39,519 nucleotides of DNA, from positions 1-39,519 of the forward strand of contig JAIBAQ010000039.1 in NCBI GenBank assembly GCA_019695095.1, given 5' to 3'. Under the pieces are notes generated by a model. The model saw nothing but the letters and a program-made list of their open reading frames with translations. It did not search any database and was not told the origin of the DNA. Each line of letters opens with the position of its first letter. Position 1 is the first letter of the stretch. This document shows positions 16,831 through 25,523 of the stretch, in pieces. Both the position numbers and the translations under genes were made by a program. This DNA is from Candidatus Hydrogenedentota bacterium. GTDB taxonomy: Bacteria > Hydrogenedentota > Hydrogenedentia > Hydrogenedentales > SLHB01.

Positions 16831-17154
16831 ATGAGACGTTACGGAAGTGTGCTGCGTGTCCGGCCGGAGAAATTGGAGGAGTACAAGCGTTTGCACGCGG
16901 CGGTGTGGCCTGGAATCCTCGCTATGATTCAGGAGTGCAATATCCGCAACTATTCCATCTACCACAAAGACGGGTTTCTCTTCAGCTATTTCGAGTATCA
17001 CGGCGGAGATTTTGAAGCGGACATGGCCAAGATGGCTGCGGATCCCCTCACCCAGGAGTGGTGGGCCGTGTGCAAGCCGTGCCAGGAACCGCTGCCAACG
17101 CGCGCTGAAGGAGAATGGTGGGCGTCGATGGAAGAAGTGTTTCACTGCGACTAG
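16831..17154 (+). CDS. L-rhamnose mutarotase (RhaM family)
   Basis: A 107-residue protein of the RhaM/DUF718 family, which interconverts alpha and beta anomers of L-rhamnose and related 6-deoxyhexoses. The catalytic His22 (RLHAAVWPG) and Tyr41 (NYSIY) occupy the same positions as in E. coli RhaM, and the WW pair at 77-78 matches its conserved tryptophans. AAGGAGGCGGC lies just before the ATG. It sits 10 bp after the URO-D-like gene and 18 bp before the GH29 fucosidase gene, which fits conversion of a sugar freed by that enzyme; a fucose mutarotase role is therefore equally possible. Confidence 0.88.
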   Translation: MRRYGSVLRVRPEKLEEYKRLHAAVWPGILAMIQECNIRNYSIYHKDGFLFSYFEYHGGDFEADMAKMAADPLTQEWWAVCKPCQEPLPTRAEGEWWASMEEVFHCD

Positions 17155-17172
17155 TTCGCAAGGGGGGGATCC

Positions 17173-18459
17173 ATGCGTATCGATTCGCAAACCATGAATC
17201 GCAACGTCGTGCTCGTTTTGGTCTGTCTTGTCTTGAGCATGCCCGTATTCGCACAAGACCTTCTAACGGCAAAGCCGGAAGCACTCAAGTGGTGGCAGGA
17301 AGCTCGATTCGGGCTGTTCATCCACTGGGGGCCGGTCAGTCTCAAGGGTACGGAAATTGGCTGGTCGCGAGGCGGTGAACGTCGAGGGACGGGCGGCACG
17401 GGCGAGATCCCCGTGGATGTCTACGACAACCTTTACAAGGAGTTCAATCCCGTAAACTTTGACGCCCGCGAGTGGGTGGCGATTGCCAAGGCAGCGGGAA
17501 TGAAGTACCTCGTATTCACGACACGTCACCACGACGGCTTCTCCATGTTCGACAGCGCGCTCACGGACTATAAGATCACGAATTCGCCGTTCAAGCGCGA
17601 CGTGGTCAAGGAATTGGCGGATGCCTGCCACGAGGCCGGCCTTCCATTAGGTTTCTATTATTCGCCGCCTGACTGGCACCATCCCGACTACCGCACGGAG
17701 AATCACGCCCGATTCTTGGAGTACTTGCACGGCCAGGTGCGTGAGTTGTGCACCAATTACGGCAAGGTGGACATTCTCTGGTTCGACGGTTTGGGCGGGA
17801 CGGACAAAGACTGGGATTCGCAGAACCTGTTGCCCATGATTCGGACGCTCCAGCCGCAGATACTCATCAACAATCGCGCGGGGCTTCCAGCCGATTTCGA
17901 TACGCCCGAACAGACGATAGGCGCTTTCGAACGCAATCGCGCATGGGAATCGTGCATCACTATCGGCGATCAGTGGGCGTGGAAGCCGAACGACAACGTG
18001 AAGCCGGTCAAAGACTGTATTCAGACTCTAGTGCGTTGCGCCGGGGGAGACGGCAATCTCCTGTTCAATGTGGGTCCCATGCCGGACGGCGCAATCGAAC
18101 CCCGGCAGGTGGAACGGCTCAAGGCCATGGGAGAATGGCTGGCGAAGTACGGGGAGTCCATCTATGGGACGCGCGGTGGGCCCTACAAGCCCGGGAAGTG
18201 GGGAGCCAGCACCTGCGCCGGGAACACGGTTTATCTACACATTATGTCATGGCCGAAAGACACGTTGACCTTTGGCCCTCTTCCGGCCAAGGTCCTTTCC
18301 CACAAATCGCTTACTGGAGGCAAGGCGACGGTGAGCGCTAACGACACGAATCTTGAGGTATCGGTGGCGCCGGCTGATCGAAACGATATCGACACCGTCA
18401 TCCAGCTGCAATTGGATGCGCCTGCGCTGGAGATTCCGGTGATGGAAGGAATAGATTAG
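17173..18459 (+). CDS. Alpha-L-fucosidase, glycoside hydrolase family 29, exported
   Basis: A 428-residue enzyme with a signal peptide (basic start, VVLVLVCLVLSMPVFAQ). The GH29 catalytic domain opens with WWQEARFGLFIHWGP and includes FTTRHHDGFSMFDS, the nucleophile Asp205 in ILWFDGLGG, and GNLLFNVGPMPDG near residue 300. GH29 enzymes remove terminal alpha-L-fucose with retention. The acid/base Glu is not placed confidently here because it is poorly conserved in the family. A short beta-rich C-terminal domain follows. It is the last gene of the URO-D-like / mutarotase / fucosidase run, with a possible terminator near 18502. Confidence 0.9.
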   Translation: MRIDSQTMNRNVVLVLVCLVLSMPVFAQDLLTAKPEALKWWQEARFGLFIHWGPVSLKGTEIGWSRGGERRGTGGTGEIPVDVYDNLYKEFNPVNFDAREWVAIAKAAGMKYLVFTTRHHDGFSMFDSALTDYKITNSPFKRDVVKELADACHEAGLPLGFYYSPPDWHHPDYRTENHARFLEYLHGQVRELCTNYGKVDILWFDGLGGTDKDWDSQNLLPMIRTLQPQILINNRAGLPADFDTPEQTIGAFERNRAWESCITIGDQWAWKPNDNVKPVKDCIQTLVRCAGGDGNLLFNVGPMPDGAIEPRQVERLKAMGEWLAKYGESIYGTRGGPYKPGKWGASTCAGNTVYLHIMSWPKDTLTFGPLPAKVLSHKSLTGGKATVSANDTNLEVSVAPADRNDIDTVIQLQLDAPALEIPVMEGID

Positions 18460-18501
18460 CCGAGCCGGGCGTACTATGTGCGCGGGGGGGACAGCGCGGG
18501 C

Positions 18502-18523
18502 TCAGCCGGCTGACATTTTTTTC
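18502..18523 (+). terminator. Possible terminator after the fucosidase operon
   Basis: The short self-complementary TCAGCCGGCTGA is followed by CATTTTTTT, about 45 bp after the stop codon. The stem is short for its loop, so confidence is low. Confidence 0.35.
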
Positions 18524-18708
18524 TGTTGTCTTGCGGGGTGCGATTGAGTGAATATTTCCAGTATCGAAGGGGTGCCAGAACGTGCGGCCCTTTGGGAGAA
18601 CGCGTGGTCGCGATTTGGACCGCGTGTCGGCGGCTAGACACTTGGTCTTGCAGCAGGTAATACAAGCCCGCGCGTTGCGGGTAAGGGATAGAGAGTTTGG
18701 GAGGCACT

Positions 18709-19119
18709 ATGGGAACTTGGGGTAGCGGCATTTTCGAGAACGATGCGGCGGCGGATTGGGCATTCGGCTTGGAAGAGGCGGAGGACTTGTCCTACGTCGA
18801 GAATACTCTGGACCGAGTCATCCAGGCGGGGGACGAATACCTTGAAGCTCCGGACGCGGAAGAGGGATTGGCCGCCGTCGAGGTGGTCGCGCGCCTCAAA
18901 GGAAAATGGGGCATTAAGAGCCCCTATTCCGAACCCGTCGATATGTGGGTCAAGAAGATGAAGTTTAAGCCCAGTCCCGACCTCGTGAAGAAAGCCATCG
19001 CCGTAGTCAACCGCGTTGTTGTCGAACCCTCTGAACTCCTCGAAATGTGGACCGAGACGGATGAACTGGACGAGTGGAAGGACTCCGTGGCCGAACTGAA
19101 ATCCAGGGTTTCCGCCTGA
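18709..19119 (+). CDS. DUF4259 domain protein
   Basis: A 136-residue protein opening MGTWGSGIFENDAAADW, the diagnostic start of DUF4259 proteins, followed by an alpha-helical body with LDRVIQAGDEYLEAPDAE and a charged C-terminal helix. Function is unknown; these small cytoplasmic proteins are scattered in many bacteria, often near defence or toxin genes but also elsewhere. The ATG at 18709 has GGGAGG 6 nt upstream and gives the canonical first residues; an ATG 12 bp earlier has no site. It is followed after 34 bp by a flavodoxin-like reductase gene. Confidence 0.8.
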   Translation: MGTWGSGIFENDAAADWAFGLEEAEDLSYVENTLDRVIQAGDEYLEAPDAEEGLAAVEVVARLKGKWGIKSPYSEPVDMWVKKMKFKPSPDLVKKAIAVVNRVVVEPSELLEMWTETDELDEWKDSVAELKSRVSA

Positions 19120-19153
19120 CGCACGGCGGTTGATTCGGCCGGGAGCGGGGGAC

Positions 19154-19744
19154 GTGAATATACTCGTAGTACTGGGGCATCCGGACCCATCCAGTTTCAA
19201 CCATGCGTTGGCGGCGGCCGTGTGCGATGAACTGGCCGCAAAGGGGCATGAAGTTATCTTTCACGACCTCTATGCCGAACGGTTTGACCCATTCCTGCCT
19301 AAGGACGAAATCCCGGAGGATGGGTTCGTTCCCGCGTACATACAGAGACACTGCGACGTTTTGCGCAATGCGGACGGAATCGTGATTGTTCATCCGAACT
19401 GGTGGGGACAGCCCCCTGCTTTGCTCAAGGGCTGGATCGATCGCGTGATTCGGCCGGGAGTGGCCTACCGGTTTGAAGAAGGCGACGGAGGGGAGGGCGT
19501 CCCGATTGGTCTGCTCAAAGCCCGGACCGCGCTGGTGCTGAATACGGCCAACACGCCCGACGAAAGGGAACGTAGCGTCTTTGGCGACCCGCTTGAGACT
19601 ATCTGGCGCAATTGCATTTTCGGCCTATGTGGTGTTAACGATGTACGGCGAAGAGTGTTCAGCGTGATCGTCACCAGTTCCGAAGAACAACGTCGTGCGT
19701 GGCTGAGCGAGGCCAGGGAACTCGCCATCTCGGCGTTCTGTTAA
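19154..19744 (+). CDS. NAD(P)H dehydrogenase (quinone)-like flavoprotein
   Basis: A 196-residue flavodoxin-fold protein of the KefF/MdaB/NQO type: the N-terminal FMN/FAD loop LVVLGHPDPSSFNHAL, then HDLYAERFDP, and the family motif HPNWWGQPPALLKGWIDRV. Such enzymes carry out two-electron reduction of quinones or other acceptors. I prefer the GTG at 19154, with GGGGGA just upstream, over a TTG at 19130, because it puts the first beta-strand at the N-terminus. An NmrA-like redox-fold gene follows 17 bp downstream. Confidence 0.83.
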   Translation: MNILVVLGHPDPSSFNHALAAAVCDELAAKGHEVIFHDLYAERFDPFLPKDEIPEDGFVPAYIQRHCDVLRNADGIVIVHPNWWGQPPALLKGWIDRVIRPGVAYRFEEGDGGEGVPIGLLKARTALVLNTANTPDERERSVFGDPLETIWRNCIFGLCGVNDVRRRVFSVIVTSSEEQRRAWLSEARELAISAFC

Positions 19745-19761
19745 GTCAAGGAGAGAGGGGC

Positions 19762-20661
19762 ATGGGTAGTCATGTCGTGACTGGCGCGTTTGGCTACTCC
19801 GGCCAGGTTATTGCGCGCATGCTGCTTGAACGCGGGCACGAGGTGCGAACGCTGACCACGTCTTCCCGCGATCCTTTTGCCGGGCGGGTTCCGGCGAGCC
19901 CGTTCCATTTTGACCAGCCCGACAAGCTCGTGGAGTCACTGCGTGGTTGCGAGGTTCTCTATAACACCTATTGGATTCGTTTCAACTACGGCACGTTCAC
20001 GCGGGCTCAGGCGGTCAAGAATACGCTGACCTTGTTTCGCGCGGCACAGGACGCGGGGGTGCGGCGGATTGTCCACGTCAGTATTACAAAGCCCTCGTTG
20101 GAAAGCCCCTTCGAGTATTTCCGCGAAAAGGCCCGTCTCGAAGAAGCACTACGCAACTCGGGGATGAGTCATGCTATTCTACGTCCGGCAATCCTGTTTG
20201 GCGGGTCGGATATTCTAATTAACAATATTGCGTGGGCTACGCGGCGGTTCCCTGTGTTCGGCGTGTTTGGTGACGGGCGCTACCGGGTGCAGCCGATACA
20301 CGTGGAAGACTTTGCCGGGCTGGCTGTTGAACTGGGGGCATCGACGGAGAATGCCACGGTGGATGGCACCGGGCCGGAAGTATTCGAATTCCGCGAACTG
20401 GTTGCGTTAACGGCCAAGTTACTTGGATTGAAGCGGAAGATTGTTTCGATGCCGCCGGGATTGGCGCACTTCGCCGTATCGCTTATTGGAAAGGCGGTCG
20501 GCGACGTGATATTGACCCGCGACGAAATCGATGCTCTGATGCATGATTTGTTATGGACAGACGCCAAACCCACGGGTGCCACAGTGCTCAGCGAGTGGAT
20601 TCGCGATCATGCGGACACGCTCGGGCGAACGTATGCCAACGAAGTTGCCCGAAGGAGGTAG
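19762..20661 (+). CDS. NAD(P)-binding epimerase / NmrA-like protein
   Basis: A 299-residue extended-SDR protein. The nucleotide loop VTGAFGYSGQVIARML is at residues 5-20, and VHVSITKPS follows strand 5, where classical epimerases have the catalytic Ser/Tyr. No Tyr-x-x-x-Lys is clear: the region reads FEYFREKARLEEAL, giving Y-F-R-E-K. This is like the atypical SDRs of the NmrA or NDUFA9-like group, which bind NAD(P) and may act as reductases, redox sensors or assembly factors. GGAGAGAGGGGC precedes ATG at 19762. It is probably co-transcribed with the upstream quinone reductase and the downstream GNAT gene. Confidence 0.8.
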   Translation: MGSHVVTGAFGYSGQVIARMLLERGHEVRTLTTSSRDPFAGRVPASPFHFDQPDKLVESLRGCEVLYNTYWIRFNYGTFTRAQAVKNTLTLFRAAQDAGVRRIVHVSITKPSLESPFEYFREKARLEEALRNSGMSHAILRPAILFGGSDILINNIAWATRRFPVFGVFGDGRYRVQPIHVEDFAGLAVELGASTENATVDGTGPEVFEFRELVALTAKLLGLKRKIVSMPPGLAHFAVSLIGKAVGDVILTRDEIDALMHDLLWTDAKPTGATVLSEWIRDHADTLGRTYANEVARRR

Positions 20662-20669
20662 GTGAAGAG

Positions 20670-21137
20670 GTGAATGTGAACATTCGAGATTTCTTGCGGG
20701 ACGACACCGAAGCGATTGTCCGCCTGTACGTGGAGACGGTCCGGCGGGTAAACAGCCGCGACTATGCCCCGGAGCAGATCGCGGCCTGGGCGCCCGACGA
20801 CGTCAACATCGACGAATGGCAAGAACGTCTCGACAACCGGTACACGTACGTTGCCGAGATGGAAGGCAAGATCGTTGGTTTCATCGATCTGGAACCTCGC
20901 GGGTGTATCGACTGCATATACTGTCACGCCGAGCACCAGGGAGAAGGTATCGGGACAGCTCTCTTGGCGCGTTGCGAAAAACACGCAAAGGCCATGGGAC
21001 TCGGCCGTCTGTACACTGAAGCCAGCATCACTGCGCGGCCCTTTCTGGAGAAACATGGCTACACGGTGACTGAAGAACATGAGGTCACTCGGAAGGGCGT
21101 TCGTTTTACCAATTTTCACATGGAGAAGCGAATCTAG
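20670..21137 (+). CDS. GNAT family N-acetyltransferase
   Basis: A 155-residue single-domain GNAT: strand 4 and pyrophosphate loop CIYCHAEHQGEGIGTALL, then the LEKHGYTVTEEHEV ending typical of YafP/ElaA-like members. The start is GTG at 20670 or, less likely, GTG at 20676; AGGAGG lies 11 nt upstream, and the open frame further upstream overlaps the preceding gene. It begins 8 bp after the NmrA-like gene on the same strand. The acceptor is unknown. Confidence 0.82.
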   Translation: MNVNIRDFLRDDTEAIVRLYVETVRRVNSRDYAPEQIAAWAPDDVNIDEWQERLDNRYTYVAEMEGKIVGFIDLEPRGCIDCIYCHAEHQGEGIGTALLARCEKHAKAMGLGRLYTEASITARPFLEKHGYTVTEEHEVTRKGVRFTNFHMEKRI

Positions 21138-21345
21138 CCGGGACCTCTCGGGAACACATGCCAGTCAGTCTCGCAAACGGCGCCTGTGCGAGACCTGAAG
21201 CAAAGAGAGCCCCTTCACCATATCCTTGAAGTCTCGCACGCGAACCATTCACGCCGGCGCAAATTGCTTATCAACCGTGAAAGTAGCGCTCCCGGTGGCG
21301 AGCCTGCTACCCTCTGCGCGGTCATCGCTGCAAAGGAGTCTGACA

Positions 21346-22113
21346 ATGGTTTCGCCTTTCCGTGTTCGATTGTCTTTAATTGGCGCAATCCTCTCCATGA
21401 GTTTTATGGCAGGTTGCCCAGTTCCGGCGCCTCCCGCGGAGGAACCGGACCCCTATACGTTTGCCGACTATTGGCCCATGGCCATCGGAAATTCCTGGAC
21501 GTTTGCAGAGAAGACCCCGCACGGGAGTTTCGATTCCTTCGACGACGAGTTGTCGTACACGGTGGTCGATAGCGATCTGATTGGCGCGTATACCGTGTGG
21601 CATCTGGAGCGGAAGGACCTCAAGACCAACGCTACCTCCACATTCTACGTCTGCAATGTGGATGGTGTCATTTACAGCAGTGAAGACTTCGACGACTTTG
21701 GGTCGCTTCCCACGGTCGGTTCGGGCGCCACAGCTATCCAAGCTGACGAATACCCGAAGACACTCAGCGCGCTCAGCCCCATCTACTTACTCGTGCAAGA
21801 TTTTGACTTGTTCTATACGACGGGCAAGCTCAAGGATATCGGCTACATTGGATTCCTGGGGGCCACCCAAGAGGAAGACCAGCCTTTTGAGTTGAATGAC
21901 TTTCCGGTCGACGCCGACACATGGGTTGTTCAAACGCACGATCCAGAGACGCGTCTGGTGAACAACCAGCCGACTGAGGTGGAGTTTACGCGGACACTGT
22001 TTGCGTGGGGCGTGGGGCCTCTGTTCGATCTCATTCAGAGTCGCGAATTTGGCGCGTTGCACGCGCGTGTGCTTAGCAAGGCCCTCGTGAACGGAGTCAG
22101 ATACCGGCGTTAG
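21346..22113 (+). CDS. Predicted lipoprotein of unknown function
   Basis: A 255-residue protein with a type II signal peptide: basic start, hydrophobic stretch, lipobox MAGC with Cys24, followed by a Pro-rich linker (PVPAPPAEEPD). The mature part begins YWPMAIGNSWTF, a phrase common in secreted beta-rich proteins of this kind of genome, and contains mostly beta-strand sequence without catalytic motifs that I can recognise. AAGGAGTC lies 6 nt upstream of ATG at 21346; the upstream in-frame ATG at 21226 would bury the signal peptide. It is convergent with manC, 35 bp between stops. Confidence 0.72.
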   Translation: MVSPFRVRLSLIGAILSMSFMAGCPVPAPPAEEPDPYTFADYWPMAIGNSWTFAEKTPHGSFDSFDDELSYTVVDSDLIGAYTVWHLERKDLKTNATSTFYVCNVDGVIYSSEDFDDFGSLPTVGSGATAIQADEYPKTLSALSPIYLLVQDFDLFYTTGKLKDIGYIGFLGATQEEDQPFELNDFPVDADTWVVQTHDPETRLVNNQPTEVEFTRTLFAWGVGPLFDLIQSREFGALHARVLSKALVNGVRYRR

Positions 22114-22148
22114 TCAGCATGGTGCACGCGCGCAACGGAGCGCGGGCG

Positions 22149-23270
22149 CTAGATTTGCGTTCCGCCGCGCCGCTTAATCTCGGTGACCGCCTTGCGCACG
22201 TCTTGGGCGCGGTCCTTCGGGACCACCAGCACGCCGTCTTTGGTGACCACCACGACGAGGTCCTTTGCGCCGACGACACTTACCGCGACTGCCTCGGAAC
22301 CCGCGTCGTTGTAGACAATACATCCCTCGGAATCGACAAGAACTGGGTTGCCGACTGTCACGTTCCCTCGGGCGTCTTGGGGATAGCTGCGCTCAAGAGC
22401 AGGCCAGGAACCCACGTCGTCCCAGGGGAAGTCCGCCCTGACCATGACCGCCCGGCGCGCGTGTTCCATCAATGCGTAGTCGATGGAGATGTCTTCGAGC
22501 GTTTCGAAGATTGCGATCGCTTCCTGGTGTCGTCCGCCAAGCAGCGCATCCGTAATCTTGCGGATGGCCGAGGCCAACGCAGGCCGCGCGGTATCCAATT
22601 CCGCAAGAAAAGTTGACGCCCGCCAAAAAAACATGCCGCTGTTCCAGAAGTAGCACTTCGCCGCGATGAAGTCTTCCGCGCGTTCTTGGCTTGGCTTTTC
22701 GTGAAAGGCGCGCACGGAATACGTCGCCGGGGTACCGGGAGGCGTGGACGACAGCGCCTCGTCAATCTGGATGTACCCGTATCCGGTTTCCGGCCGCGTG
22801 GGAACGATGCCCAGGGTTCCCAATACGGTGTCCTTTTCAGCGGCATCCAGTGCCGCGCTCACCGTTTTGCAGAACAAGTCCGGGTCGCCGATTTGGTGGT
22901 CAGCCGTGATTACGGCCATGCTTACCTGCTCCGGAGTCTTGCCCTGATCGGCCAGGATTGCCGCCGTGGCGAATGCGAGCGCGCCCGAGGTGTTTCGCTT
23001 GCAGGGTTCGCCCAAGACGTTTTCTTTGGGGATGTTGACCCCCGATTCCCGAATAGGGGCTACGAGCCGCTGACTCGTGACGACATAGATTTGTTCCCGG
23101 GGGACGACTGGCAACAGACGGTTCACCGCCTCTTCGAGCATGGACTCGTGCTCGCTGGTCAATCGGAGCAGTTGCTTCGGTTTGTCTTGCCGCGACAGCG
23201 GCCAGAATCGTTCGCCTGAGCCGCCCGCCATAATAACGCCAACCCGAATCGTATGTCCTACGTACGCCAT
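22149..23270 (-). CDS. manC: Mannose-1-phosphate guanylyltransferase
   Basis: A 373-residue nucleotidyltransferase that makes GDP-mannose from mannose-1-phosphate and GTP, the precursor of mannose- and fucose-containing glycans. Signature features are IMAGGSGERFWPLSR (residues about 13-27, GTP-binding loop), DKPKQLL, TADHQIGD, FHEKPS and WDDVGSW. It ends after the nucleotidyltransferase and short C-terminal beta region; the isomerase domain found in bifunctional ManC/AlgA enzymes is absent, so phosphomannose isomerase must be encoded elsewhere. It is transcribed divergently from ftsH, with 169 bp between starts. The symbol is by family; manC and rfbM naming varies. Confidence 0.9.
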   Translation of the reverse strand: MAYVGHTIRVGVIMAGGSGERFWPLSRQDKPKQLLRLTSEHESMLEEAVNRLLPVVPREQIYVVTSQRLVAPIRESGVNIPKENVLGEPCKRNTSGALAFATAAILADQGKTPEQVSMAVITADHQIGDPDLFCKTVSAALDAAEKDTVLGTLGIVPTRPETGYGYIQIDEALSSTPPGTPATYSVRAFHEKPSQERAEDFIAAKCYFWNSGMFFWRASTFLAELDTARPALASAIRKITDALLGGRHQEAIAIFETLEDISIDYALMEHARRAVMVRADFPWDDVGSWPALERSYPQDARGNVTVGNPVLVDSEGCIVYNDAGSEAVAVSVVGAKDLVVVVTKDGVLVVPKDRAQDVRKAVTEIKRRGGTQI

Positions 23271-23348
23271 TCCCTATCCTTTCGACCGTTCGTATGTCGT
23301 TACATGGTAGACTCTTGATTCGGGCACTGCAAAAGCGTCGTTCCGGGA

Positions 23349-23377
23349 TTGTAGACCCCCTAGCCGTGTGTTATTAT
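23349..23377 (+). promoter_or_regulatory. Candidate ftsH promoter
   Basis: TTGTAG (23349-23354) and TATTAT (23372-23377) are separated by 17 bp, ending 62 bp before the ftsH ATG. Confidence 0.5.
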
Positions 23378-23439
23378 ACGAGACGCTTACACGAGCGGAC
23401 CTTTGATTTGCGCTGCAACATGAGGTAATTGCTTCACTT

Positions 23440-25404
23440 ATGAATGGCTTCCTAAAGCAGATTTCCCTCTGGGTCGTTCTCCTGATCATTCTTGTGCTGT
23501 TGTTGACCACGTTCTCCACCGGCCGGACGGGAGCGGAGAAACTCTACGTAGACGATTTCGAGAGTCAGCTTATCGCTGACAATATCAAGAGCCCGGTGCG
23601 CGTCACCAAGAATGAGAAAGAGATCTACGGTTTCAAGGCCGAATTCAAGCAACCGTACAAGGGCCAGAAGAGCATCGCCATCCAGAACGACACCTTCCCG
23701 GAGTCGTGGCGAAAGCTTCTGGACGAAAAGAAGATTACCTACGAGGTAGCCCAGGAAACGACAGTCTGGTTCGAATTGCTGACCAGTTTCGTTCCGCTAT
23801 TGCTCATTATCGGCGTGTTCTGGTTTTTCATGTTTCGACAAATGCAGGGCGGTAGTAACAAGGCCCTGTCTTTTGGGAAGAGCCGTGCGCGTCTCGTCAA
23901 TCACAGCGACAAGGTCGTCACCTTCGACGACGTGGCGGGTGTGGACGAGGCCAAAGAGGAGCTTCAGGAGATTATCGAGTTTCTGAAAGACCCGAAGCGC
24001 TTCTCCAAACTCGGCGGCAAGATCCCCAAGGGCGTGCTGCTTGTAGGCCCTCCGGGGTCGGGCAAGACTCTGCTTGCGCGCGCCGTCGCCGGCGAGGCCC
24101 ACGTGCCGTTTTTCAGCATCAGCGGTTCCGACTTCGTCGAAATGTTTGTCGGCGTTGGCGCAAGCCGCGTGCGCGACCTGTTTCAGCAGGGGCAGAAGCA
24201 CGCACCGTGCATTATCTTCATCGACGAAATCGACGCCGTGGGCCGTCAGCGTGGCGCTGGTTTGGGCGGCGGACACGACGAGCGTGAACAGACCCTCAAC
24301 CAACTGCTCGTGGAGATGGACGGCTTCAACACGAACGAGGGCGTTATCCTCATGGCCGCCACGAACCGGCCCGATGTGCTGGATCGCGCGCTGCTTCGTC
24401 CGGGGCGTTTTGACCGGCAGATTGTTGTGGCAAATCCCGATATAAAAGGCCGCGAGGCCATCCTCGGCATCCACATTCGCAACAACGGCGTGCCTGTCGA
24501 CGATACGGTTGTGGTGAATACGCTGGCGCGCGGCACGGCCGGATTCTCTGGCGCCGACCTCGCCAACATGGTGAACGAGGCGGCCTTGCTTGCGGCGCGC
24601 CGCAATCAAGAAAAGGTCACCATGATTGACTTCGAGGACGCGAAAGATCGCGTGCTCATGGGACCCGAACGGCGTAGCCTGATGCTTAGCCCGGCGGAAA
24701 AGCGCAACACCGCGTACCATGAGGCTGGACACGTCTTGGTCGGAAGGCTTCTTCCGAAGGCCGATCCCGTACACAAAGTGACCATCATTCCCCGCGGACC
24801 GTCGCTGGGGTTGACGAGCATGATCCCCACGGAGGACCGTCATAGCCTCGCCAAGGCGTATTGCTTGGCAACCATGCGGATGATGATGGGCGGCCGCGCA
24901 GCGGAAGAGATCATCTTCGATGAGTTTACGAGCGGCGCCTCCAACGATCTGAAGCGCGCTACCGAACTCGCGCACGCGATGGTCTGTCAGTGGGGCATGA
25001 GCGAACTGGGCCCCATCTCCTTCGGTTCGAATACGGAAGTCTTCCTGGGCCGCGATTTCGTGAAAGAACGCGACTTCAGCGAAGAGACGGCGTCCGCGGT
25101 CGACAAATCCATTCACAAGCTGTTGGAAGATGCATATGCCGACGCGAAGCGCATGCTTCAGGAGCACAAAGACATCCTGACGGCGATTGCCGAAGAGTTG
25201 ATCGAAAAAGAGACGCTGGATGCGGACGAAATCGACGACATCATTCGCAAGCACGGCGGCGATCATCTGCTTCCTCCGCCCAAAGAACAGACGCCTCCTT
25301 CGCCTCCCAAACTGCCTGCGCAGACGACGTCCACAAAGGTATTGCCTGCGGAGCCGGAAGTGGGTGATCTCGGCCCCGGACAGATTGTGCCTGGCACAGC
25401 CTGA
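23440..25404 (+). CDS. ftsH: ATP-dependent zinc metalloprotease FtsH
   Basis: A 654-residue inner-membrane AAA+ protease that extracts and degrades membrane and short-lived soluble proteins. It has transmembrane helix 1 (residues about 9-25), a periplasmic domain, helix 2 (about 113-132), Walker A GPPGSGKT (203-210), Walker [12 protein letters not shown], the second region of homology with RPGRFDRQ, and the zinc-protease motif HEAGH (427-431). The pore motif [10 protein letters not shown] is intact. The C-terminal tail is Pro- and Thr-rich, as in many homologues. A strong terminator follows, so it is probably monocistronic here, although folP and glmM lie downstream in the order seen in E. 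coli. Confidence 0.97.
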   Translation: MNGFLKQISLWVVLLIILVLLLTTFSTGRTGAEKLYVDDFESQLIADNIKSPVRVTKNEKEIYGFKAEFKQPYKGQKSIAIQNDTFPESWRKLLDEKKITYEVAQETTVWFELLTSFVPLLLIIGVFWFFMFRQMQGGSNKALSFGKSRARLVNHSDKVVTFDDVAGVDEAKEELQEIIEFLKDPKRFSKLGGKIPKGVLLVGPPGSGKTLLARAVAGEAHVPFFSISGSDFVEMFVGVGASRVRDLFQQGQKHAPCIIFIDEIDAVGRQRGAGLGGGHDEREQTLNQLLVEMDGFNTNEGVILMAATNRPDVLDRALLRPGRFDRQIVVANPDIKGREAILGIHIRNNGVPVDDTVVVNTLARGTAGFSGADLANMVNEAALLAARRNQEKVTMIDFEDAKDRVLMGPERRSLMLSPAEKRNTAYHEAGHVLVGRLLPKADPVHKVTIIPRGPSLGLTSMIPTEDRHSLAKAYCLATMRMMMGGRAAEEIIFDEFTSGASNDLKRATELAHAMVCQWGMSELGPISFGSNTEVFLGRDFVKERDFSEETASAVDKSIHKLLEDAYADAKRMLQEHKDILTAIAEELIEKETLDADEIDDIIRKHGGDHLLPPPKEQTPPSPPKLPAQTTSTKVLPAEPEVGDLGPGQIVPGTA

Positions 25405-25432
25405 CGATAGAGTGACTTCTTGAGTTTGACGT

Positions 25433-25463
25433 CCCCCGGACTTCGGTCCGGGGGTTCTTTTTT
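25433..25463 (+). terminator. Rho-independent terminator after ftsH
   Basis: A perfect 9-bp stem CCCCCGGAC/GTCCGGGGG with a TTCG tetraloop is followed by TTCTTTTTT, 29 bp after the ftsH stop. Confidence 0.93.
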
Positions 25464-25488
25464 GCTGGAGGCGACGTGTCGAAAATCT

Positions 25489-25521
25489 TGCTATTTCTAA
25501 AGTGATACTTTATAAATAGCA
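25489..25521 (+). promoter_or_regulatory. Palindromic operator overlapping a promoter, DUF4143 ATPase gene
   Basis: The 15-bp arms (25489-25503 and 25507-25521) match at 14 positions around a GAT spacer. They coincide with a good sigma-70 promoter: TTGCTA at 25488-25493, 17 bp, TATAAA at 25511-25516. The palindrome ends 2 bp before the ATG and there is no ribosome site, so transcription would start at or next to the start codon (leaderless mRNA). This suggests a dimeric repressor, perhaps the gene's own product. Confidence 0.65.
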
Positions 25522-25523
25522 CC

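Noticed and set aside
23797-25266. 489-codon open frame on the minus strand opposite ftsH
   Set aside because: It is entirely antisense to a certain gene, lies in GC-rich codons that rarely form stops in that frame, and its protein shows only low-complexity His/Ala/Arg-rich sequence.
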